Of a stretch of DNA of 6,395 nucleotides, positions 1 to 6,395 are shown one piece after another (position 1 is the first letter of the stretch; each line of letters opens with the position of its first letter). This DNA comes from an uncultured Bacteroidales bacterium (GTDB taxonomy: Bacteria > Bacteroidota > Bacteroidia > Bacteroidales > Paludibacteraceae): positions 1-6,395 of the forward strand of contig CAMOHN010000061.1 in the NCBI GenBank assembly GCA_946615455.1. Direction: 5' to 3'. The translations under genes and the position numbers were made by a program. The notes beneath the pieces are model-generated. The model did no database searches. It saw only the letters and a program-made list of their open reading frames with translations, and had not been told where the DNA came from.

Positions 1-13
1 AAGAATATACACC

Positions 14-21
14 TAATTTTC
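14..21 (+). promoter_or_regulatory. Weak candidate -7 promoter element for alaS
   Basis: The octamer TAATTTTC matches the Bacteroidota -7 consensus TAnnTTTG at five of its six fixed positions; the last G is a C. It would place a transcription start roughly 10 bases before the alaS ATG. The matching -33 TTTG element would fall at or before the window edge, so it cannot be checked. The leader is AT-rich, so a chance match is quite possible. No Shine-Dalgarno sequence is visible before the ATG, which is normal for this phylum. Confidence 0.2.
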
Positions 22-36
22 AAGCCTGATTATACT

Positions 37-2664
37 ATGATGACAGCACAACAAATACGCCAATCTTTCCTCGATTTTATGGCAAGCAAGGGACACACCA
101 TCGTTCCCTCTTCGCCTATGGTGATTAAAGACGACCCTACCCTTATGTTCACCAACGCCGGCATGAACCCGTGGAAAGGCATCATATTGGGTAACGACCC
201 CATCGTCCATTCTCGCGTGGCAGACAGCCAGAAATGTTTGCGCGTCAGCGGCAAACATAACGATTTGGAAGAGGTAGGACACGACACCTACCACCACACC
301 ATGTTTGAGATGCTCGGCAACTGGTCGTTCGGCGACTACTTCAAGCAAGAAGCCATTGACTTTGCATGGGAATACATAGTGGACGTTTTGAAAATCAACC
401 CCAATACCCTCTATGCGACCGTTTTTGAAGGCTCCCCTGCCGATGGTCTGGAACGCGACAATGAGGCTGCGTCCATCTGGGAAAAGCACCTGCCCAAAGA
501 CCATATCCTCAACGGCAATAAACACGATAACTTTTGGGAAATGGGCGATACGGGTCCTTGCGGTCCCTGCTCGGAGTTGCATGTAGATAGCCGCTCGGAC
601 GAGGAGAAACAGCGCACCGGCATCTTAGGGCGCGACCTTGTGAACAAGGACCACCCGCAAGTCATTGAGATATGGAACTTGGTCTTCATGCAATACAACC
701 GCAAAGCAGACGGCAGCTTGGAGGAGTTGCCTAAGAAAGTGATTGATACGGGTATGGGCTTTGAGCGTCTGGTGCGTACCCTACAAGGCAAACAGTCCAA
801 CTATGACACCGACGTGTTCCAACCCATGCTTCATCGCATAGGGGAACTGACCGGCGTATCATACGGCAAAAGCGAAGAAACGGATGTGGCCATGCGCGTG
901 ATTGCCGACCATATACGTACCATCTGCTTTGCCATTACCGATGGTCAATTGCCTTCCAACGAGAAAGCGGGCTATGTCATCCGCCGTATCTTGCGCCGCG
1001 CCGTGCGCTACGGCTACACGTTCCTCGGACAAAAAGAGGCGTTCCTCTACCGACTTGTTCCACAATTAGTTGCGGACATGGGCGAAGCCTACCCCGAACT
1101 CAAGCAGCAAGAGAAACAAATCACACCCGTCATTCAAGCCGAAGAACAAGCCTTCCTGCGCACCTTGGACAAAGGAATATCGCTCTTAGACAAACTGATT
1201 GCCGATGCCCGTAAAGCCGGCAAGACACAGGTGAGCGGTGTGGATGTCTTTACGCTGAAAGACACCTACGGATTCCCCTTAGACTTGACCGAACTGATTC
1301 TGCGCGAGCACCAAATGACAACCAATGAGCAGGAATACAACCAAGCCCTCGAACACCAAAAAGAGATGGGACGCTCCGCCAACAAGCAAGACCTGGGCGA
1401 CTGGGTTATTCTGAACGAAGGCGAAACGGAATTTGTAGGGTACGACCAACTGCAAACGGACACCACCGTGCTGCGCTACCGCAAAGTTTCGCAAAAAGGC
1501 AAAGACTTCTATCAGGTTGTTCTAAATCAAACACCTTTCTACGCCGAGATGGGTGGTGAGGTAGGCGATACGGGATATTTAGTAGTAAGTCAAAAACAAT
1601 ACAAGATCATTGACACGAAGCGTGAGAACGGTCTGCCGGTACATATCATGACCGAACTTCCTGAAAATCTGAACGGCGAGATGACTGCCGTAGTGGATGC
1701 CGATAAACGCCGTGCCATCATGTGCAACCATACGTCAACCCACCTTCTCCATTATGCTCTGCGCCAAGTGCTGGGTTCGCACGTGGAGCAGAAGGGCAGT
1801 CTGGTAACCGCTGACAGCCTGCGTTTCGATTTCTCACATTTTCAGAAAGTAACCCCTGAAGAGTTGCGCGAAGTAGAACGCCTTGCCAACCGTCTTATCC
1901 GCGAAGATATGCCGTTGGAGGAGAGTCGTCACACCCCGATAGCCGAGGCGAAAGCGATGGGAGCCATGGCACTCTTCGGCGAGAAATACGGTGACGATGT
2001 GCGCGTCATCAAATACGGTCCGTCGATTGAACTCTGCGGCGGTTGCCACGTACCTTCTACCGGCATGATTGGCTCTGTACGCATCGTGATGGAAACCAGT
2101 GTAGCCGCCGGCATACGCCGTATTGAGGCAGTAACGGCGGCTAAGGCGGACGAGATATACTATGCCCAACAGGACATGCTCGTCAACCTGCGCCAACTAT
2201 TTAACAACGCACCCGACCTCGCCGGTGCCATCCATAAATCCATAGAGGAGAACGCCGGACTCAAGAAACAGATTGAGGAGTTCATGGCAGAGAAGATTGC
2301 CCGTTTCCGCGACGAGTTGGTCAACCGCGCGGAGAGTTTCGGCGACGTCAAGTTGGTACGCATGCAAGGTGAAGCCGATCCGAATATGATACGCGGTGTC
2401 ATGCCACTCTTACGCGGCAAGTTTACCGACGTGAAATTCGCCGTAGTAGGTGCTACCGAATGGGAAGGCAAACCCATGATTTCCGTCTTCCTCTCCCAAC
2501 CTATGGTGGACGAAGGACTGAATGCCGGACAAATGATTAAGTCTGCCGCCAAACATATTCAAGGCGGCGGAGGCGGTCAGCCGTGGATGGCAACCGCCGG
2601 AGGACGAGACATCAACGGACTGCCCGCTGCTATGAACGAACTTATATCAACCCTCACCCGATAA
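37..2664 (+). CDS. alaS: Alanyl-tRNA synthetase (AlaRS), full length
   Basis: Cytoplasmic class II synthetase that charges tRNA-Ala with alanine using ATP and clears mischarged Ser/Gly-tRNA-Ala. The 875 residues match the usual family length. The aminoacylation core covers about 1-245, with the DPTLMFTNAGMN block near 33-44, motif 2 around 88-103 (TMFEMLGNWSFGDYFK) and motif 3 GMGFERL at 239-245. A tRNA-recognition region follows to about 450. The editing domain carries the zinc ligands His565 and His569 (HTSTH), Cys667 and His671 (CGGCH). A short coiled region leads to the C-Ala domain with the five-glycine GGGGGQP motif at 843-849. The first of two tandem ATGs is chosen because M-x-TA-x-x-IR aligns with Bacteroidales homologues; the frame is open back to the window edge, so homology decides the start. 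Small oddities: NPWKG at 44-48 where NQFKD or NQWKD is usual, CGGCH where CGGTH is commoner, and PWMATAGG near the C-terminus. It heads the compact gene run. Confidence 0.97.
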   Translation: MMTAQQIRQSFLDFMASKGHTIVPSSPMVIKDDPTLMFTNAGMNPWKGIILGNDPIVHSRVADSQKCLRVSGKHNDLEEVGHDTYHHTMFEMLGNWSFGDYFKQEAIDFAWEYIVDVLKINPNTLYATVFEGSPADGLERDNEAASIWEKHLPKDHILNGNKHDNFWEMGDTGPCGPCSELHVDSRSDEEKQRTGILGRDLVNKDHPQVIEIWNLVFMQYNRKADGSLEELPKKVIDTGMGFERLVRTLQGKQSNYDTDVFQPMLHRIGELTGVSYGKSEETDVAMRVIADHIRTICFAITDGQLPSNEKAGYVIRRILRRAVRYGYTFLGQKEAFLYRLVPQLVADMGEAYPELKQQEKQITPVIQAEEQAFLRTLDKGISLLDKLIADARKAGKTQVSGVDVFTLKDTYGFPLDLTELILREHQMTTNEQEYNQALEHQKEMGRSANKQDLGDWVILNEGETEFVGYDQLQTDTTVLRYRKVSQKGKDFYQVVLNQTPFYAEMGGEVGDTGYLVVSQKQYKIIDTKRENGLPVHIMTELPENLNGEMTAVVDADKRRAIMCNHTSTHLLHYALRQVLGSHVEQKGSLVTADSLRFDFSHFQKVTPEELREVERLANRLIREDMPLEESRHTPIAEAKAMGAMALFGEKYGDDVRVIKYGPSIELCGGCHVPSTGMIGSVRIVMETSVAAGIRRIEAVTAAKADEIYYAQQDMLVNLRQLFNNAPDLAGAIHKSIEENAGLKKQIEEFMAEKIARFRDELVNRAESFGDVKLVRMQGEADPNMIRGVMPLLRGKFTDVKFAVVGATEWEGKPMISVFLSQPMVDEGLNAGQMIKSAAKHIQGGGGGQPWMATAGGRDINGLPAAMNELISTLTR

Positions 2665-2667
2665 TCT

Positions 2668-3126
2668 ATGCCCCGATTGCTCACCTCTCGATTGGGAGAA
2701 ACATCGCGTTCAGCCGTCCGATTCATCCTGGTAGGTACTTTGGGGACTATACTCCAATACCTGCTTTATGATTTCTTCCTTTGGTTGTTCTCCTTTGGAA
2801 ATGTCAATATCAACAACTGGCTCACCAACCTCGCCTTCACACTCGCATTCGGCGTGGAAATGACTATTAACTACGTGATGACCAGTTATTACACCTTCTC
2901 CACCCGCCCATCGTGGAAGAACTTTGGCGGTTTTATCGGTTCGCGTGCAGTCAACTATATCATCCAAATCGGGTTGCTCAACCTCTCCCTGCTCCTACTT
3001 CGTCACTGGGACGGGCAAATAGACACCGACCGCTGGGCAGGACTAATAGCCATCGTGATAGCAGGCGTAATCAACTACTTTATGCTTCGTGTCCTTTTTC
3101 GCAAAAAGAAAAAAAAGGAAGATTAA
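2668..3126 (+). CDS. GtrA-family four-helix membrane protein
   Basis: Small integral inner-membrane protein of 152 residues, the typical size for the GtrA/DPMS family (Pfam PF04138). Four hydrophobic segments are visible at about 16-41, 50-73, 86-111 and 124-144. The family signature RFILVGTLGT lies at the start of helix 1, and the NYVMTSYYTF block (68-77) matches the family's N-x(5-7)-wtF pattern at the end of helix 2; a related NYFMLRVLF closes helix 4. The C-terminus is a basic lysine run (RKKKKKED) likely facing the cytoplasm. Family members are proposed to move or bind polyprenyl-phosphate-linked sugars for cell-surface glycan synthesis, but usually stand beside a glycosyltransferase, and none is present here, so the substrate is unknown. 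The start lies three bases after the alaS stop and the end three bases before the next gene, indicating co-transcription. The family call is firm; the function is not. Confidence 0.88.
   Translation: MPRLLTSRLGETSRSAVRFILVGTLGTILQYLLYDFFLWLFSFGNVNINNWLTNLAFTLAFGVEMTINYVMTSYYTFSTRPSWKNFGGFIGSRAVNYIIQIGLLNLSLLLLRHWDGQIDTDRWAGLIAIVIAGVINYFMLRVLFRKKKKKED
3109..3116 (+). other. A8 homopolymer at the gtrA-like/guaD junction
   Basis: Eight consecutive A residues followed by GG lie in the lysine-rich tail of the GtrA-like gene, about 14-21 bases before the guaD ATG. In the reading frame it contains the heptamer A AAA AAG, the form used in dnaX-type slippage. A -1 shift would only replace the last few residues and stop at 3158. 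A simpler reading is that the A-rich stretch acts as the A/U-rich translation leader that Bacteroidota favour in place of Shine-Dalgarno sites. Neither role is demonstrated. Confidence 0.3.
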
Positions 3127-3129
3127 TCA

Positions 3130-4437
3130 ATGCGTATATATCAAGCCCATATTATTGATACTCCCACTCCGTCCTCTTTCCGTATCTTTGAGAACGGTTA
3201 TGTAGCGGTAGATGACGACGGAATAGTAGTGGACGTGTGGCACGAACTCCCTTTGGAGTTGGTACATAGGACGGCTGATCCGTCTTCCGATGTTCGGCTC
3301 ATACAATTGGGAGACCGACTGCTCATACCCGCATTCTGCGACATGCACGTCCATGCCCCGCAATACCGCAATCTCGGTTTGGCGTTGGATGAAGAGTTGT
3401 TGGTATGGCTCAACCGATACACTTTCCCGGAAGAGGCAAGATTTAGTTCGCCGGAATATGCAGAACATATCTACCGCCGATTTGTACACGAACTGTGGAT
3501 GCAAGGTACGATGCATAGCAGTGTGTTTGCCACTATCCACCCGCAAGCCACCGACCTGCTCTGCCGCCTATTTGCAGAAGCCGGATTGAGCGCATTGGTG
3601 GGGTTAGTGGGTATGGATCGCAACGCGCCCGACAACCTGCTCAATTCAGCACGAGACTTGCAGGACTACTACCAAACGCATCATCGTGCTTCTTCCCAAT
3701 CGGTGTTCCCCATTCTCACTCCACGCTTTATCCCATCCTGTTCGCCTGAGATGATGCGCACCTACGGACAATTAGTCGCCTCTTACGGTCTTCCCGTTCA
3801 GTCGCACCTGAGCGAGAACCGTTCAGAGATAGATTGGGTTCGCCAATTAGAGCCCGAATCGGTTTGCTATGCGGACGCTTACCGCCGATATGGTGTATTG
3901 GGACAAACACCTACCCTGATGGCGCATTGCTGCTACTCAGAGGGAAAAGAGTTGGAGATGCTGCGCGATAACCACGTAACGGTGGCACATTGTCCTACTT
4001 CCAACAGCAATCTGGCGTCCGGGATAGCACCCGTTCGCACCTTCCTTAACGAGGGCATACCCGTTGTTTTGGGTACGGACGTGTCGGCTGGACACTATAT
4101 GTCTATGTTGCGCGTCATACAATATGCCATACAGGTCAGCAAACTGCACTACGCACGAACCGAAGGACAATTGCCCTATCTATCGCTGAGCGAGGCTTTC
4201 TATCTTGCCACCAAAGCAGGCGGACAATACTTTATGCAAGCCGCGCTGAGCGAAAAAGGAACTGGCAGTTTTGAAGCAGGGAACACGTTTGACGCACTCG
4301 TCATTGACGACTCGTACCTTAATTACGACCACTATACGCTGGAACATCGCCTGCAACGATATATCTATATCGGCGATGACCGCGATATACGCATACGATT
4401 TGCTCGAGGCAACCAATTGCCCGAACCTATATTATGA
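3130..4437 (+). CDS. guaD: Guanine deaminase (amidohydrolase superfamily)
   Basis: Cytoplasmic zinc hydrolase converting guanine to xanthine and ammonia in purine salvage or nitrogen recovery. The 435-residue length matches bacterial and animal guanine deaminases. After an N-terminal beta-sandwich part (about 1-66, ending LLIPAFCDMHVH) comes the metal site: His73 and His75 in the HVHAPQY motif, characteristic of guanine deaminase among amidohydrolases; His226 with Glu229 in SHLSEN; His266 in MAHCC; and Asp317 in LGTDVSAG. HCPTSNSNLASG around 287-298 forms another family-typical block. All expected metal and catalytic residues are present, so the enzyme looks intact. It starts three bases after the GtrA-like gene and its stop overlaps the next start as ATGA (4434-4437), suggesting translational coupling to the lipoate ligase, although the pathways are unrelated. 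Alternatives such as chlorohydrolase or adenosine-type deaminase are less likely because of the HAPQY and HLSEN motifs. Confidence 0.9.
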   Translation: MRIYQAHIIDTPTPSSFRIFENGYVAVDDDGIVVDVWHELPLELVHRTADPSSDVRLIQLGDRLLIPAFCDMHVHAPQYRNLGLALDEELLVWLNRYTFPEEARFSSPEYAEHIYRRFVHELWMQGTMHSSVFATIHPQATDLLCRLFAEAGLSALVGLVGMDRNAPDNLLNSARDLQDYYQTHHRASSQSVFPILTPRFIPSCSPEMMRTYGQLVASYGLPVQSHLSENRSEIDWVRQLEPESVCYADAYRRYGVLGQTPTLMAHCCYSEGKELEMLRDNHVTVAHCPTSNSNLASGIAPVRTFLNEGIPVVLGTDVSAGHYMSMLRVIQYAIQVSKLHYARTEGQLPYLSLSEAFYLATKAGGQYFMQAALSEKGTGSFEAGNTFDALVIDDSYLNYDHYTLEHRLQRYIYIGDDRDIRIRFARGNQLPEPIL

Positions 4438-5186
4438 CACAGATTATTGCTCCCCGAGGAAAACGTTTGGTATGGTATTTAGCGATGGAAGAGTACATCG
4501 CTCAAGCAGTAGGCGAACATTCTGATCTCTTACCGCTTGCGGAAAAGGAAGATATACTCTTCTTTTGGACAGTGAATCCTACCGTCATTTTCGGCAGGCA
4601 TCAAGTCATGGAAAACGAGGTGAACATTGACTTCTGCCGTGCCCATTCCATACAGATGTACCGTCGCAAAAGCGGTGGCGGGTGCGTGTATGCCGATGAG
4701 GGAAACCTTATGCTTTCCTATATATCTCCTTCTCCTCATAGTGAACAAGTGTTCGGGCACTATTTGTCAATGGTTTCGGAAGCCCTACGCCGATTAGGTT
4801 ATCCGGCTGTTTCGTCCGCGCATAACGACATAATGGTGGACGAAAAGAAGGTGAGCGGCAATGCCTGCTTTGCCCTTCCCCATAGTACGATAGTGCATGG
4901 TACGATGTTGTGGAACGTCAATTTTGATGTCTTGCAACAAGCCATCACCCCTTCGCAAGAGAAATTAGCCAAACATGGTGTACAATCCGTAAGACAACGC
5001 GTAGTGAATCTATCCACCGTCCGACCTCTTTTGCCCGATGCACCCAAGTCTATTAGTGAGTTGCAGCAACGCTTGGCGGCTTTGTTATGCTCCGAACAAC
5101 AAACACTTCCCGATGATGCCCTTCAAACCATCGATCGGATGGAACAAACCTATTTGGATCCCGCCTTCCGTTGGAATCATATATAA
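4434..5186 (+). CDS. lplA: Lipoate-protein ligase A, catalytic domain only
   Basis: Cytoplasmic enzyme that attaches lipoate, through lipoyl-AMP, to lipoyl domains of 2-oxoacid dehydrogenases or glycine cleavage H protein. The BPL/LplA catalytic domain fills the 250 residues: RRKSGGGCVYADEGN at 77-91 forms the nucleotide and lipoate-binding loop; NDIMV then KKVSGNAC holds the expected catalytic Lys139; VHGTMLWNV (154-162) follows; and AKHGVQSVRQRVVNL matches the E. coli LplA segment AAKGITSVRSRVTNL. The protein ends at FRWNHI, matching WEWNFG, where the E. coli catalytic domain ends, so the roughly 90-residue C-terminal accessory domain is absent. The usual VF/VY-HD of the loop reads VYAD (Ala87). 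The NDI-KVSGNA context favours a ligase over a LipM-type octanoyltransferase, but an octanoyl or lipoyl transfer role is not excluded. It overlaps the guaD stop by four bases; no lipoylated target is encoded in the window. Confidence 0.85.
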   Translation: MTQIIAPRGKRLVWYLAMEEYIAQAVGEHSDLLPLAEKEDILFFWTVNPTVIFGRHQVMENEVNIDFCRAHSIQMYRRKSGGGCVYADEGNLMLSYISPSPHSEQVFGHYLSMVSEALRRLGYPAVSSAHNDIMVDEKKVSGNACFALPHSTIVHGTMLWNVNFDVLQQAITPSQEKLAKHGVQSVRQRVVNLSTVRPLLPDAPKSISELQQRLAALLCSEQQTLPDDALQTIDRMEQTYLDPAFRWNHI

Positions 5187-5210
5187 CTTCAAAAATTGCT
5201 GCTAAAGACT

Positions 5211-6053
5211 ATGAACCGTACGACCATTCTATTGATATCGCTCCTCATGCTGCTTCCCGGGTGTCAGTACATCCGTCAGCGTCATCAGTCCGGCGTGGTG
5301 GCTCAGGTGGGCAATCAGGTGCTCACCCGACAAGTCTTGGACGAAGCCACCACCGGACTGAGCGGCGAAGACAGTGCCCGCGTGGCTGAACAGTATATAC
5401 AGGACTGGGCACTGAACATCCTGCAATACGAAGAAGCGTCCGCTGCCACATCCGAACGCATAGAGAACATGGTGGCAGACTACCGCCGCTCGCTCTATCG
5501 GCATGAGTATGAACAGCAACTCATCGCCCGCCAGATGCCTACCCATGTCGAGGACTCTGTCGTCGAGCAGTTCTACAACAACCATCAGAAACAGTTCCTG
5601 CTCAAAGAAACCATCCTCAAAGGCATACTCTTGGTCTTTCCTACCGGCACGCCCAAACAGGACAAACTGCGCAAATGGTTAGACCGATTGGATGAGGACA
5701 ACATGGAAAACATTGAGAAGTTTGCTTATCAGTATGCTACCGGGTATGAACTCTTTGTCGATGAGTGGCGTACAGCCAATCAGGTATTGCTGCGTCTGCC
5801 CACCGATGCTACCACACTGCAACAGTCGCTACGACGGCATGCCTTGGTTGAGTGCCAAGACTCGACGCAGGTCTATTGGCTGCAAGTGACCGACAAACAC
5901 TTCAAAGGCGATGTCATGCCTCTGGACTATGCTGCACCCGAAATAACCAATATCCTGCTCAGTCAACGCCGGACACAGTTCCTCCAAGACAAGCGACGGG
6001 CTCTCTATGAAGAGGCTGTCAGAAATAAACAAATACTCCGTAACGAACCATGA
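5211..6053 (+). CDS. SurA/PrsA-like periplasmic lipoprotein, degenerate parvulin region
   Basis: Predicted lipid-anchored periplasmic protein of 280 residues. A type II signal peptide is clear: MNR, a hydrophobic stretch 5-15, then lipobox LPG-Cys18. ATG 5211 is preferred over an in-frame TTG at 5196 because it gives the normal short n-region. No acidic residues follow the cysteine (QYIRQRHQ), so the Bacteroidota surface-export signal is missing and a periplasm-facing anchor is likely. The mature part has a SurA-N-like opening (VVAQVGNQVLTRQVLDEA), a helical stretch to about 120, then FLLKETILKGILLVFP (up to residue 143), resembling the first strand of parvulin, and a C-terminal helix rich in charged residues (ITNILLSQRRTQFL). 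The parvulin GGdLG and GyH motifs are not recognisable, so isomerase activity is doubtful. It overlaps surA as ATGA, pointing to a joint chaperone role in outer-membrane protein assembly; that role is inferred from position and architecture. Confidence 0.8.
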   Translation: MNRTTILLISLLMLLPGCQYIRQRHQSGVVAQVGNQVLTRQVLDEATTGLSGEDSARVAEQYIQDWALNILQYEEASAATSERIENMVADYRRSLYRHEYEQQLIARQMPTHVEDSVVEQFYNNHQKQFLLKETILKGILLVFPTGTPKQDKLRKWLDRLDEDNMENIEKFAYQYATGYELFVDEWRTANQVLLRLPTDATTLQQSLRRHALVECQDSTQVYWLQVTDKHFKGDVMPLDYAAPEITNILLSQRRTQFLQDKRRALYEEAVRNKQILRNEP

Positions 6054-6395
6054 AACACAGCACACTATACCTTATTCTCCTCTTGTTCGTTCTGCCCATG
6101 GCAGCCGACAATGTCATAGACCAAGTCATCTGGGTGGTGGGCGATGAACCCATCCTGCTTAGCGAGGTGGAAGAAGAACGTCTCCGCGCTCAGTACGAGG
6201 GGCAGCAAATCCCGGGCGACCCCTATTGTGTCATACCCGAGCAGATGGCTATTCAGAAACTCTTCCTCCACCAAGCCCAGTTAGACTCGGTGCAGGCTAA
6301 CGAATCGACTGTCAGTCATCAGGTGGACATGCGCATCAACTACTATATCTCCCAGATCGGCTCCCGCGAAAAGATGGAAGAGGATTTCCGCAAAA
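6050..6395 (+). CDS. surA: Periplasmic chaperone / peptidyl-prolyl isomerase SurA, 5' part
   Basis: Only the first 115 residues are inside the window; the gene runs off the 3' edge. SurA escorts unfolded outer-membrane proteins through the periplasm to the BAM complex. A type I signal peptide is visible (MKHS, hydrophobic 5-15, PMAAD at 16-20, cleavage around 18-19). The SurA N-terminal chaperone domain follows at once: VIDQVIWVVGDEPILLSEVEEER, then GDPYCVIPEQMAIQKLFLHQA and the amphipathic helix ending QIGSREKMEEDF. This series is very close to Bacteroidales SurA proteins. The parvulin domains that would confirm isomerase activity lie outside the window. A cysteine (in DPYCVIP) sits in the mature periplasmic part. 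The start ATG overlaps the upstream lipoprotein stop (ATGA, 6050-6053), so the two are probably translationally coupled. Confidence 0.92.
   Translation, partial: MKHSTLYLILLLFVLPMAADNVIDQVIWVVGDEPILLSEVEEERLRAQYEGQQIPGDPYCVIPEQMAIQKLFLHQAQLDSVQANESTVSHQVDMRINYYISQIGSREKMEEDFRK

Larger units (their letters stand above)
37..6395 (+). other. Probable single transcription unit of six genes
   Basis: All six genes point the same way. The junctions are TAA-TCT-ATG (2662-2670), TAA-TCA-ATG (3124-3132), an ATGA overlap (4434-4437), 24 bases (5187-5210) and another ATGA overlap (6050-6053). No inverted repeat followed by a T-run is seen at any junction, and no room exists for an internal terminator except the 24-base A-rich gap before the lipoprotein gene, which shows neither a hairpin nor a clear promoter. 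Internal promoters inside coding sequence cannot be excluded, and the unit continues past the right edge. Confidence 0.65.

Noticed and set aside
13..582. A long open frame (189 codons) on the minus strand across the start of alaS, and several shorter ones through 2552
   Set aside because: They lie wholly or almost wholly opposite strongly conserved alaS coding sequence, show no recognisable domain, and are typical antisense shadows of a moderately GC-rich gene.
2583..3158. Two overlapping plus-strand frames (2583-2771 and 2913-3158) around and within the GtrA-like gene
   Set aside because: Neither has a recognisable domain; the frame at 2668 gives the full four-helix GtrA pattern and the right length.
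3127..3546. Minus-strand open frame of 139 codons opposite the start of guaD
   Set aside because: The opposite strand encodes an intact guanine deaminase with all its metal ligands; the antisense product shows no domain or signal.
5196..5210. TTG start for the lipoprotein, adding five residues
   Set aside because: The ATG at 5211 gives a standard lipoprotein signal peptide with a short basic n-region; the TTG version adds residues with no support.
5187..5210. A possible promoter or terminator in the largest intergenic gap
   Set aside because: The 24 bases are A-rich but hold no hairpin with a T-run and no TAnnTTTG match; there is too little sequence to support either call.
1..6395. CRISPR arrays, tRNA or rRNA genes, insertion sequences, phage or defence genes
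   Set aside because: No repeat-spacer pattern, tRNA-like fold, transposase motif or terminal inverted repeat was seen; nearly every base lies within one of six recognisable genes.

Overview
The window looks like ordinary chromosomal DNA from a member of the Bacteroidota, most likely the order Bacteroidales. The evidence is the style of the proteins: an alanyl-tRNA synthetase with the Bacteroidales-type RVADSQKCLRVSGKHNDLEE block, a SurA with the VIWVVGDE...GDPYCVIPEQ...QIGSREKMEE pattern, and a lipoprotein of the kind that sits next to SurA in that order. Gene starts have A/T-rich leaders and no convincing Shine-Dalgarno sequences, which also fits. GC content is middling (estimated by eye at a little over 50%). 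The genus cannot be named from this sequence.

Layout: six genes lie on the + strand, packed end to end. In order they are alaS (37-2664), a four-helix GtrA-family membrane protein (2668-3126), guanine deaminase (3130-4437), a single-domain lipoate-protein ligase (4434-5186), a SurA/PrsA-like lipoprotein (5211-6053) and the first 115 codons of surA (6050 to the window edge). The gaps are 3 nt, 3 nt, an ATGA overlap, 24 nt and another ATGA overlap. No terminator, RNA gene, mobile element, repeat array or non-coding stretch above 36 bases is visible. The minus strand carries only shadow frames.

How the genes fit together: the last two are a functional pair, a lipid-anchored periplasmic protein with SurA-like architecture followed by SurA, and probably act on outer-membrane protein folding. 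The first four are housekeeping or salvage genes with no shared pathway: tRNA charging, a polyprenyl-sugar or other small-molecule membrane protein, guanine to xanthine conversion, and lipoate attachment. Tight spacing suggests co-transcription, and the two ATGA junctions suggest translational coupling.

I do not see a previously undescribed system. The points most worth a second look are the lipoate ligase that ends where the catalytic domain ends, the lipoprotein whose parvulin region lacks recognisable catalytic motifs, and the matching TAATC(A/T)ATG junctions that keep the first three genes in one reading frame.
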